From an uncultured Actinomycetes bacterium (GTDB lineage: Bacteria > Actinomycetota > Thermoleophilia > RBG-16-64-13), in assembly GCA_903873715.1 (NCBI GenBank), contig CAIQPS010000112.1, forward strand, positions 1-41,263: a stretch of DNA of 41,263 nucleotides. The letters are read 5' to 3'. The translations under genes and the position numbers were made by a program. This document shows positions 23,449 to 31,102 of this stretch, piece after piece. Under the pieces are notes generated by a model, which was given only the letters and a program-made list of their open reading frames with translations, had not been told where the DNA came from and searched no databases. Numbering within the stretch: the stretch's first letter is position 1; each line of letters opens with the position of its first letter.

Positions 23449-24393
23449 TCAGGACAGCGCGTCCGGCGGCACCGGCGGCGGCGTGGCGGCGATGGCGGCG
23501 ATGGCGGCGGCGTAGCGTTCGAACTCGGCGCTGAGGTCGAGGCGGCCGGAGTAGACGGCCTGCATGGCCAGGAACCCGCAGAGCGTGGTCCAGAGGACGT
23601 CGGCGCGGGAGTACTTGTCGTCCCAGGATGCGCGCATGACCACGTTCTCCAGGCCGCCGAGCAGGGCGTAGGCCACCAACTCGTCGGACACGGGCAGCTC
23701 GGTGCCGTGCTTGCGCCGCGTCGCCGCGAGGTCCTCTTGGACGTCCTGGGTCATGCCCTTGTAGGAGCGCTGAACGGCTTTTCGCAAAGCGCCGTCCTCA
23801 TCCTCGTGAAGAGCCTCCGACCGCACCAGCCCCATCAGATCGGGGCTGAGCGTCTGCACCCCCAGATACCCCTGGACCCGAGCCAGTTCGCGGGCGCCGG
23901 GGTCGGGCTCCGCGGTCAACCGGGCCTCGAGGAGCTTGCGCATCCACCCCACGAAGACCTCGAAGGCCTCCACGAAGAGTTCCTGCTTGGACGGGAAGTG
24001 CCCGTAGAAGACCGGCGGCGTGATGCCCACCTCGGCGATGATGTCGGCCACGCGGGTGCGCTTGTATCCCTTGCGCACGAACAGGCGGGCGGCGGCGGCG
24101 AGGATGGCCTGCCGGGTCTGCTCGTTCTGCTCGGCCACCAGGTCGACGTCGGTAGAGCCCGCCGCTTCGATCTCGGCAGCCAGACGCTTCTTGATGTCCT
24201 GCAGAGAGACGCCGCGCTCCTTGAGCGTGCTGATGTCGTGGAGCAGAGCCAGGTGACGGTCGGTGTAGAGAGCCCGGCTGGCGGCAGCCTTCTGGGCAGT
24301 GGGCAACAGACCCTCGCGCACGTAGTAGTAGATGGTGCTGCGCGGGATCCCGGACGCTTTCTCGAGATCGGTGATGGTCAGCGATTGCATCAT
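23449..24393 (-). CDS. Fused MerR-type and TetR-type DNA-binding regulator
   Basis: 314 aa with two DNA-binding domains in one chain. Residues 1 to about 70 are MerR-like (SLTITDLEKASGIPRSTIYY, YVREGLLP, then a helix with SLQDIKKRL). From about residue 95 there is a full TetR N-terminal domain (QAILAAAARLFVRKGYKR, VADIIAEVGITPPVFYGHF, PSKQELFVEAF) and a TetR-like C-terminal ligand domain. The frame is continuous with no sign of an assembly join. The start is ATG 24393 or the next codon, ATG 24390; no ribosome-binding site is visible, so the mRNA may be leaderless. It ends about 90 bp before the EthD-like gene. Targets are unknown. Confidence 0.88.
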   Translation of the reverse strand: MMQSLTITDLEKASGIPRSTIYYYVREGLLPTAQKAAASRALYTDRHLALLHDISTLKERGVSLQDIKKRLAAEIEAAGSTDVDLVAEQNEQTRQAILAAAARLFVRKGYKRTRVADIIAEVGITPPVFYGHFPSKQELFVEAFEVFVGWMRKLLEARLTAEPDPGARELARVQGYLGVQTLSPDLMGLVRSEALHEDEDGALRKAVQRSYKGMTQDVQEDLAATRRKHGTELPVSDELVAYALLGGLENVVMRASWDDKYSRADVLWTTLCGFLAMQAVYSGRLDLSAEFERYAAAIAAIAATPPPVPPDALS

Positions 24394-24446
24394 GAGCGAT
24401 GATGACACAGCCCACGCCTCAGCGGCTAGCACGAAGGGACCTATCG

Positions 24447-24650
24447 ATGGAATGCAAGAAAGAAGCCAACCTCGCCCGCTGCAGCTGCAGCTGGCCCGGT
24501 TGTTCGCGCAAAGGCATGTGCTGCGACTGCCTCGCGTATCACCTCAAGAGCCGCGAGTTGCCGGCGTGCGCCTTTCCCGAGCAGGCGGAGCGGACATACG
24601 ACCGCACGTTCGAGCACTTCGCCCGGCTGGTGGAGCAGGGGAAGGTCTGA
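24447..24650 (+). CDS. Small Cys-rich protein, DUF6485 type
   Basis: 67 aa with a dense cysteine pattern at the N-terminus: MECKKE, then CSCSWPGCSRKGMCCDC, then a later PACAFP, ending in AERTYDRTFEHFARL. The pattern resembles the DUF6485 family, found mostly in anaerobes. The cysteines suggest metal or Fe-S binding, but no function is known. ATG at 24447 has GAAGGGA upstream; an earlier in-frame ATG at 24399 overlaps the promoter side of the fusion regulator. It stands alone, divergent from the MerR-TetR gene and convergent with the EamA genes. Confidence 0.8.
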   Translation: MECKKEANLARCSCSWPGCSRKGMCCDCLAYHLKSRELPACAFPEQAERTYDRTFEHFARLVEQGKV

Positions 24651-24677
24651 CGGACTACTGCGCCGCCCGCGCCGGCG

Positions 24678-25631
24678 TCAGCGTTTCTGCGGCCGGTCCG
24701 ACACGGTGACCGGCTGCGCCGCGGGCCGCGGGCGCCTCAGCGTGAGCAACCCCTGCACGGCCAGCACCAGCAACGCCGCGATGATGCAGGCCATGCCGGC
24801 CGCCTCCATCCCGGTGACCCGTTCGTGCAACACCAGCGCCGCCGCACCGATCCCGATCACCGGGGTGGCCAGGGTGCTGATGCCGGCCACCCCGGTGGGC
24901 AGCTTCTGAAGAACGTAGAGCCAGAGCGCCCAAGCGAGCGCAGTGGCCGGGATGACGTTGTAGGCCAGCGCGCCGATGAAGGCGCCCGTCCACTCGATGG
25001 ACCGGGTGTGCGCGAACACCGCGATGATGATGATCGGGATGCTGCCGTAGAGCATCTGCCAGGCGGTGAGGTTGATGATGTCCGTCGGGCCCCGCGCTCG
25101 GATCTTCTTGACGACGATGGCGCTGAGAGCCCAGCAGAAGCCGGAGCCCAGGGCCAGCAGCTTGCTCTGCAGCGTCCCGCCCAGATGCGCCGGGTCGAGG
25201 ACCAGCACCAACCCCGCCAGTGAGAACGCCACCGCCAGCCAGGCGAGCCCTTTGATGCGCTCGCCGAGCAGCGCCCAGCCGAGGATCATCGCCCAGAAGG
25301 GCATGGTGTAGACGAGGGCGGACACCCTCCCGGCAGCGCCGCTCTGCAGCGCCCACATGAGCAGGCCGATCATCCCGGTCGTCTGGAGGAGTCCGAGCAG
25401 GATGGTGATACCGACCTGGCGGGGCTTCAGGGGCCGGCGCAGGATGACGAGCACGATGAACAGCGCCACCGCCCCCAGGCCGGTGCGGAGCGCCGTGAAC
25501 GGCCAGGGGTCGGAGTAGTGGAGACCTTGCTTCATGACCACCCAGTTGTAGCCGAGGAAGATGCTCTGGAGGGCCATGGCCAGGATGGCCAAGGGCATGC
25601 TGCGGCGGTCTGTGGATGGCGAGGCGGTCAT
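24678..25631 (-). CDS. EamA-family (DMT) transporter 1
   Basis: Membrane exporter of the drug/metabolite transporter superfamily, 317 aa. About ten hydrophobic helices form two EamA repeats (residues about 12-145 and 160-300). Family-like pieces are FTALRTGLGAVALFIVL and LVYTMPFWAMILGWALLGERI in the first repeat. The second has a matching region at TLATPVIGIGAAALVLHE. ATG at 25631 overlaps the stop of the upstream EamA gene (ATGA), so the two proteins are coexpressed and might act as a pair. The substrate is unknown: amino acids, metabolites or aromatic compounds are all possible. Confidence 0.9.
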   Translation of the reverse strand: MTASPSTDRRSMPLAILAMALQSIFLGYNWVVMKQGLHYSDPWPFTALRTGLGAVALFIVLVILRRPLKPRQVGITILLGLLQTTGMIGLLMWALQSGAAGRVSALVYTMPFWAMILGWALLGERIKGLAWLAVAFSLAGLVLVLDPAHLGGTLQSKLLALGSGFCWALSAIVVKKIRARGPTDIINLTAWQMLYGSIPIIIIAVFAHTRSIEWTGAFIGALAYNVIPATALAWALWLYVLQKLPTGVAGISTLATPVIGIGAAALVLHERVTGMEAAGMACIIAALLVLAVQGLLTLRRPRPAAQPVTVSDRPQKR

Positions 25632-26599
25632 GAGGAAGCGGTCTCTCTTTCTGAAGGGGGAGTCTCGTTGGTGGGCAGCGGCTCGGGCGCCTCAGGAGGC
25701 GGCGCAGGGGCGCGGCGCCGGGGCGGCTTGGGCAGATCGGCGGTGCTGGTCCACGCGGCGCCGGCGGCCGCCAGGACGATCGCCACGATGCCGAACAACT
25801 CCCGCACGGCCAGCCGCTGCGAGAGTATGACGAACCCCCACAGCGCAGCTATGGCGGGCTCGATGCTGAGCAGGACCCCGTAGGTGGAGGGGCGCACCCG
25901 TCTGATGGCGGCCAGCTCCAAGGCGTAGGGCAGCGCCGAAGACATCACCGCCACCGCGAGCCCGAGCAGCAGGGCCTTGCCGTGCCCGGCCACCTTCACG
26001 CCGGTGGCGCCGAAGACGGGCGTCAACACGATCGCCGAGCCGACGAGCATGAGGATGGTGGCCCGGAGCGAGCCGACATGCCGGGTTGCCCGCTTCGCCG
26101 AGAGGATGAACGCCGCCCAGCACGCGCCGGCGACCAGCGCGAAGACGATGCCCAGCCAGGTGGTCGCCCCGCCCGGCTCGGCCAGCAGCCCTATGCCGAC
26201 CGCCGCCAGGACCACCCACAGCCCGTCGAGCAGACGCCGCGACCCTGCCACGGCGACCCCCAGCGGCCCCAGGAACTCGATGGCCACCACGATGCCCACC
26301 GGCGCCCGGCTGATGGCCTCGTAGAAGGCGAAGTTCATGGCCAGCAGGCTGACGGTGAGCAGCAAGATGGGCAGGCGCTCGCCCTTGCCGGGCAGCCGCA
26401 GGAGCTTCGGCCGGGCGATGGCCAGCATGATTGCCGCTAGGGCGGTCCGCAGCCAGAGCGCCTCTACGACGCCGACATCCTTGATCACCAGCACGGCCAC
26501 AGCCGACCCCGCCTGCATGAGCAGCCCCACCACGACCACGAGCATGACTGCTGTGGCCGAGTCGCGGCGGGTGATGGTCTGTGAGGCTCGTGATGGCAC
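25628..26599 (-). CDS. EamA-family (DMT) transporter 2 (RhtA-like)
   Basis: 323 aa with about ten membrane helices in two repeats and a hydrophilic Pro-rich C-terminal tail (residues about 290-323). RAPVGIVVAIEFLGPLGVAV and YGVLLSIEPAIAALWGFVIL resemble threonine/homoserine exporter RhtA-like members. GTG at 26599 is the apparent start, with no good ribosome-binding site. The gene is divergent from the MFS gene, with a GAGCG-N2-CGCTC palindrome between them. Confidence 0.88.
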   Translation of the reverse strand: MPSRASQTITRRDSATAVMLVVVVGLLMQAGSAVAVLVIKDVGVVEALWLRTALAAIMLAIARPKLLRLPGKGERLPILLLTVSLLAMNFAFYEAISRAPVGIVVAIEFLGPLGVAVAGSRRLLDGLWVVLAAVGIGLLAEPGGATTWLGIVFALVAGACWAAFILSAKRATRHVGSLRATILMLVGSAIVLTPVFGATGVKVAGHGKALLLGLAVAVMSSALPYALELAAIRRVRPSTYGVLLSIEPAIAALWGFVILSQRLAVRELFGIVAIVLAAAGAAWTSTADLPKPPRRRAPAPPPEAPEPLPTNETPPSERETASS

Positions 26600-26643
26600 C
26601 TGATGAAGTTACAGCGGCGCGCGCCGGGAGGCAAACGCGTATC

Positions 26644-26655
26644 GAGCGACCGCTC
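26644..26655. promoter_or_regulatory. Palindrome GAGCG-N2-CGCTC, copy 2
   Basis: Perfect 5-bp arms between the divergent EamA and MFS genes. Extended, it reads TTGAGCGGTCGCTCGA on the minus strand, close to the copy at 20568. A TAGAAT -10-like box follows at 26665-26670 on the plus strand, so a bound repressor would cover the MFS promoter. Confidence 0.4.
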
Positions 26656-26668
26656 AATAGATAGTAGA

Positions 26669-27982
26669 ATGGCAGCCACTTCCTTTTCGCTATCCAGGTA
26701 TTGGGGGATTCCCTTGCGCATCGACTGGCGCTCGCCCGCGGGGCGGGGCTTCATCATGCTGGCCGTCATGACCGCGTGCTATGGCTTCGCTTCGAACGCC
26801 CAGGGCAACATCGTCACGAACTACCTCAAAGAGGTGCTGGCCTTCTCGGGGCCGGAGTTCGGCTATTTCACCGCCATCCGCGAGGTGGGCGGGCTCATCC
26901 TGATCCTGCTGATGGCGCTGCTCTACCGCATCTCCCTGCAGTGGCTGACCGCCGGGGCGCTCATCATCATGGGGTTGGGCTTCGGCCTGTTCGACGTGGC
27001 GACGGGCTTCGTCAACCTCATCCCCTGGGTGCTGATGACCAGTTTCGGGCTCCACACCATCCTGCAGACCCAGTATTCCCTCGGTCTCAGCCTGACGACC
27101 CAGGACAAGAGCGGGACCGTCCTCGGCCGTATCGCCGCCTTCGGGCAGGCCGGGACGCTTGTCGCCTACGTGCTCATCTACTTCCTGTTCCAGTTCCACT
27201 GGTTGTCCTTCAAGCCGACGTTCCTCATCCTCGGCCTGGTGTCGATCCTCGGAGCGTTCGCCATCATCCGCTTCCCCCATCTCGTGAACGGGGAGGTGCG
27301 GGAGGTGGCGCCCAAGCGGGAGCGCATCGTCTTCCGCCGCGCCTACAAGTACTACTACTGGCTCAACCTCCTGGACGGCGGCCGGCAGCAGATCTTCTTC
27401 TCCTTCGGCCTGTACGTGCTGGTGACACGCTTCAAGTTCGAGGTGCCGCAGGTGTCGCTGCTGCTGATCGTCGTTACCTTCGTGGCCATGATGACGTACT
27501 CGTGGATCGGCAAGTTCATCGACAAACAGGGCGAACGGCGGTCGCTCTCGTATATCAACATCCTGTACGTCATCGCCCTGGGCGGCTACGCGCTGTCCGG
27601 GCATTGGTGGCTGGCCTGCTTCTTCTATCTGGTCTACGGGGTGATCTCCCCGTTCTCGTACGTGGGCGCGGCCGTGTACCTGCGCAAGATCGCGCCGCCG
27701 GAGGATGTCTCCTCCAGCCTTTCGATGGGCGTGACCCTGCTCCACGCCACGGCCCTGGTGGTGCCGGTGGTGGCGGGCTACATCCTGAACTTCACGGGCT
27801 ACCAGATCCCCTTCTACATCGGCTGCGCGTTCGCGCTGGGCAACGTCTTCGTGACGATGGGCCTCAACCCGGTGAAGCAGCGCTGCGCGGCGCGCATCGC
27901 CATGGACGAAGCGGCGCTGGCGGCCGCGGCCCAGCAGGAGACCGCCGAGGCCGCGCTGCTCAAGACCGGCGGGGATATCTAG
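26669..27982 (+). CDS. Major facilitator superfamily transporter
   Basis: Membrane transporter, 437 aa from ATG 26669, with about 12 hydrophobic segments and a central cytoplasmic loop (residues about 205-225, rich in Arg/Lys). Substrate unassigned. The start is uncertain. ATG 26669 overlaps a TAGAAT -10-like box. TTG 26714, giving MRIDWRSPAG, has GGGGGA five bases upstream and may be the real start. The frame also runs back to 26603, but this crosses the palindrome and was rejected. The gene is followed by a strong terminator. Confidence 0.88.
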   Translation: MAATSFSLSRYWGIPLRIDWRSPAGRGFIMLAVMTACYGFASNAQGNIVTNYLKEVLAFSGPEFGYFTAIREVGGLILILLMALLYRISLQWLTAGALIIMGLGFGLFDVATGFVNLIPWVLMTSFGLHTILQTQYSLGLSLTTQDKSGTVLGRIAAFGQAGTLVAYVLIYFLFQFHWLSFKPTFLILGLVSILGAFAIIRFPHLVNGEVREVAPKRERIVFRRAYKYYYWLNLLDGGRQQIFFSFGLYVLVTRFKFEVPQVSLLLIVVTFVAMMTYSWIGKFIDKQGERRSLSYINILYVIALGGYALSGHWWLACFFYLVYGVISPFSYVGAAVYLRKIAPPEDVSSSLSMGVTLLHATALVVPVVAGYILNFTGYQIPFYIGCAFALGNVFVTMGLNPVKQRCAARIAMDEAALAAAAQQETAEAALLKTGGDI

Positions 27983-28103
27983 AGCGAAGGCCGGCCCGCA
28001 ACCGGGCGCCCCGGCGCCGAAAGGCGACAGCCGCAGCCACCCGGGCGGCGCTGGTGCCGGCGTGGACGGGGCGGCGCCGCGCCGGCGGTCGTAGGGAAAG
28101 AAG

Positions 28104-28136
28104 AAGGGCCCCCGGGCGGAACGCCCGGGGGCCCTT
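28104..28136. terminator. Strong bidirectional terminator
   Basis: A perfect 15-bp stem (AAGGGCCCCCGGGCG with its complement) and a 3-base loop, AA-rich on the left and TTT on the right, so it works in both directions. It lies between the convergent MFS and protease genes. A small GTCCGGC/CCGGAC hairpin follows at about 28148-28163. The rest of 27983-28171 is GC-rich with no visible gene. Confidence 0.88.
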
Positions 28137-28171
28137 TGCATACCCTGTGTCCGGCAGGCCGGACGGTGTGA

Positions 28172-30421
28172 CTACTGAGCGGGGTTCTTGGGCACGCTCA
28201 CGAGGATCTGCAGGTACAGACCGCTCTTGCTCGACCCGGTGATGCTGATCTTGGTGCCGGTGTGCGGCACTTTCACGCTGTTCCACGGGGCCTTGCTGTC
28301 GTAATAGGTCTTGAGGTCGTTGAACTCCCGCACACCGGCGAGGCTCTGGATCTTGGACACCTTGCTGAAGATGTGCAGGGTGATGGGATCGGTCGGCGCG
28401 ATGGAGAAGGTCGCATCGTAGGACTGGACGCGGCTGCGCCACGGCTTGCCATCGGGGCGTTTGAGCGCCTGCGGATGAGCGTCGACGTAGAGCAGCATGC
28501 CCGTGCCCGGACGGCTCAGGTTGGTGTTGTTGTCCGGGTACTGGGTGTCGTAGTAGCTGATGAGCATGCCGTCCTGGAGCGAGAAGTGCTCCACCCAGTT
28601 GCCCAGGGCCGGGTTGTTCAGGAAGCCGAAGTTGTACGGGCCCACCTGCAGCACCGAGTCGAAACCGGTGTAGGTCTTGTTCTCGGCGATGTAGTAATGG
28701 TGGTAGTCCTTCGTTTCCGAGCCGCTGGTGATTCGGAACCCGCGCATGGTCCATCCGGTGTCGGTCTCGGCACCGTCGACAGGGCTGTCGCCGACGGTCA
28801 CGTCGTCCGCCAGGAAGCCCTTCTCAGAGACGCCGCCATCGGTGACGTACTGGAAGCCGACGAGCAGCGTCTGGCCCGCGTAGGCGGACAGATCGGCGGT
28901 CAGCGGGACCCAACCGCTCGAGAAGCCGTCGATGCCACCCGTGGTCTCGACGCTCGAGTTGGTGAGGTTGCTGGGGATGGCGGTCCAGGTCGTGCCGCCG
29001 TCCGTGGAGACGACCACGGTGGCATAGTCGTAGCCGACCTCGATACCGTAGTTCACCATCGCGGACAGCTGGGGCGAACCAGCCGGGAGGGTGAACTCCT
29101 TGTACATCTTGTTGTTGAGGTTGTCGGCGGAACCGCTGAAGAAGAACTTCGTGCCGGCATACGGAGCGCCGATGTACTCGTTGACGGTCTTGTCCGGGAG
29201 CACCACCACGACGGCTTGTTTGCCGGTGCTGGCGTGCGAGCTCGGGCCGAGTACGTACTGAGCGGTATCACCGGCACCGATAAACGCTGCGGTCCCATCA
29301 TCCGTGTTGATCCAGCCGAGCATGAGCTTCTCCCAGGCGCCGAGACCGTTCGGCTTGGAGCCGAGGTCATGGGTGCCGTCGCTCAGCCAGGAGCCGGAGG
29401 ACATGAGGGTCCAGAAGCCCGTGTCGTTCTCACGGTAGTTGTAGTCGTAGAGGTCCGGGATGCCGAGGTCGTGCGTGAACTCGTGCGCGAACACACCGAG
29501 GCCGCCCATCTCGGGCTGGATGGTGTATTTGCCTACCCAGAAGTCGCTGTCGCCGATCTGGACGCCGCCCATCTCGTTGAAGGCGGGACCCGTTTTGCCG
29601 ATGTTGGCGTAGTAGGCGTACCAGCTATGGCTCCAGATCGCGTCGGGGCCGCCGTTGCCCTCTTCCCCGTCGCCGGCGTGGACGGCCTGGAAGTGGTCGA
29701 TATAGCCGTCCGGCTCGTTGTAGATGTGGTCTCCGTCGAAATCGTACCGGTCGTAGACATCGAACGTGGCCAGATAGGCGTTGATCTCAGCGGTGGTCTT
29801 GCCGTCGTCGATCTGGTCCTGGTACCACTGATCCAGCCCGTCCTGGAGAAGCAGCCAGACGTTGGCCGAGGTGTCCACGTCGCCGCTGCCGTCGTCGTAG
29901 TGCTTGTAGCCGTAGGGCAGCTGAGTCCAGTCGGTGACGTCGCCGTCGACCAGGAACTTGCCGGAGGACTGCTCCTTGAAGTAGTTGTACATCGAGACGG
30001 CGCCAGGCGTGGTGTTGTAGAGGATGTCCTCGTAGTACGCCTTGTCGAAGTTCTCCCAGATGGTCGTGTTGTCGACGGTCCGGTCGGGCTCCGTTGATGT
30101 GTTGTGGAACAGATCCGTGAAGTCGGTGAGGAGCGTCCAGACCCGGGCGGTGCCCTCGTTGGCGAGGTTCACCCATTCTCCGTCGCTGATCTCGACGACG
30201 TCACCTTTGATCTTGCCGTGGAACTTGTAGTCCATGGCGGTCTGCTTGAGCGAGAACTGTTTCTGGCTGAGCGGGTCGGGCCTGTAGTCCACGCGCGCGG
30301 ACTTCAGCGTCTTGGCCCCGTCCTCGGCCGGCATGGCCGTCGCGACCCCGGTGACAGACAGGATCAGGACGACGACGAGCGCGGCCAGCAACCACCAGAC
30401 CTTGATCTTCTTACCTGGCAC
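28172..30421 (-). CDS. Secreted M6 family metalloprotease (immune inhibitor A-like)
   Basis: Extracellular zinc protease, 749 aa. The N-terminus has KKIKVWW followed by a hydrophobic stretch (LLAALVVVLILSVTGVATA) that is a signal peptide. The zinc motif HEFTHDLGIPD starts at His313. The catalytic domain covers about residues 90-400. A C-terminal region with FLADDVTVGD and a YDYATVVVSTDGGTTW-type segment resembles the MAM/jelly-roll part of immune inhibitor A. GTG at 30421 is chosen because GAAGGGG lies six bases upstream and the signal peptide starts there; the open frame to 30481 adds a poor N-terminus. It probably degrades extracellular protein, possibly feeding a peptide importer. Confidence 0.92.
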   Translation of the reverse strand: MPGKKIKVWWLLAALVVVLILSVTGVATAMPAEDGAKTLKSARVDYRPDPLSQKQFSLKQTAMDYKFHGKIKGDVVEISDGEWVNLANEGTARVWTLLTDFTDLFHNTSTEPDRTVDNTTIWENFDKAYYEDILYNTTPGAVSMYNYFKEQSSGKFLVDGDVTDWTQLPYGYKHYDDGSGDVDTSANVWLLLQDGLDQWYQDQIDDGKTTAEINAYLATFDVYDRYDFDGDHIYNEPDGYIDHFQAVHAGDGEEGNGGPDAIWSHSWYAYYANIGKTGPAFNEMGGVQIGDSDFWVGKYTIQPEMGGLGVFAHEFTHDLGIPDLYDYNYRENDTGFWTLMSSGSWLSDGTHDLGSKPNGLGAWEKLMLGWINTDDGTAAFIGAGDTAQYVLGPSSHASTGKQAVVVVLPDKTVNEYIGAPYAGTKFFFSGSADNLNNKMYKEFTLPAGSPQLSAMVNYGIEVGYDYATVVVSTDGGTTWTAIPSNLTNSSVETTGGIDGFSSGWVPLTADLSAYAGQTLLVGFQYVTDGGVSEKGFLADDVTVGDSPVDGAETDTGWTMRGFRITSGSETKDYHHYYIAENKTYTGFDSVLQVGPYNFGFLNNPALGNWVEHFSLQDGMLISYYDTQYPDNNTNLSRPGTGMLLYVDAHPQALKRPDGKPWRSRVQSYDATFSIAPTDPITLHIFSKVSKIQSLAGVREFNDLKTYYDSKAPWNSVKVPHTGTKISITGSSKSGLYLQILVSVPKNPAQ

Positions 30422-30596
30422 GAAGCACCCCTTCCACTCGAACGGTGATTCCCCCCTGCACCCCTGCAGGGCATCCGGCATGCATAACTGGTCTGCATAG
30501 CCGTGATTCGACCCAGACTAAAGAACGATTCGACGGTTTGTCAAATGGTTAGTTGAGTAGGTTCATATTTGACCATTCGGATAACGAGCAGCCCAG

Positions 30597-30625
30597 TTGA
30601 TAGGCGAGTAGAAGACTCATATCAT
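30597..30625 (+). promoter_or_regulatory. Promoter of the arsR1-SQR operon
   Basis: TTGATA (30597-30602), a 17-bp spacer and TATCAT (30620-30625), with the arsR1 GTG 45 bp downstream. It lies in the AT-rich stretch 30520-30650, which otherwise holds no gene. The CATATCATTAAACATG sequence across the -10 is a possible ArsR site. Confidence 0.6.
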
Positions 30626-30669
30626 TAAACATGCAACTACCTGACCGCGAATACCGGGGATGAGGCTTG

Positions 30670-31059
30670 GTGAGCGCTGAAGAACAGCCCCTGGATATCC
30701 GCCCCCTCTTCAAGATGCACGCCACCGTGTGCCAAGCCTTGGCCAGCGAACACCGCTTGGCCATCATGTACAGCCTCAAGGAGAGCGAGAAGCGCGTGAG
30801 CGACATCGCCGAAGAGGTGGGCATATCGGTGCACAACGTGTCCCAGCACCTCCGCGTGTTGCGCCAGGCCTTCCTGGTCCGCCCGCGCAAAGAGGGCCAG
30901 ACGGTCTATTACTCCATCGCCAACCCGAAGTTCATGGACGCGTGCGGGCTCATGCGCCAGGGGCTCATAGAAGAGCATCAGGCGGCCGGCGAGTCGCTCA
31001 GGTGGGCGGCGGGGTACCTGGAATCTCTGGAGGCAGCGGGGGTCCCGGCAGACGAGTAA
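30670..31059 (+). CDS. ArsR-family regulator, copy 1
   Basis: 129 aa winged-helix repressor: ALASEHRLAIMYSLKE, VSDIAEEVGISVHNVSQHLR, and the wing LVRPRKEGQTVYYSI. It has no CxC-type metal site. Its two cysteines are Cys21 (MHATVCQAL) and Cys92 (FMDACGLM), placed near the N- and C-terminal helices that pack together in ArsR dimers. Both are kept in copy 2 at 34243. With SQR and sulfur-carrier genes downstream, a persulfide or redox sensor acting through Cys21/Cys92 is plausible, but the positions differ from those of SqrR/BigR. The start is GTG 30670, with TTG 30667 an alternative. First gene of a five-gene operon ending at the terminator at 34054. Confidence 0.92.
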   Translation: MSAEEQPLDIRPLFKMHATVCQALASEHRLAIMYSLKESEKRVSDIAEEVGISVHNVSQHLRVLRQAFLVRPRKEGQTVYYSIANPKFMDACGLMRQGLIEEHQAAGESLRWAAGYLESLEAAGVPADE

Positions 31060-31102
31060 CGACCGCCGGCAGGCGGTCCGACAGATAGGGGGTCCGCGGT
31101 AG

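Noticed and set aside
30481-30660. Small gene in the AT-rich gap before arsR1
   Set aside because: No frame has a plausible start and ribosome-binding site with protein-like content; the stretch is better explained as promoter DNA.
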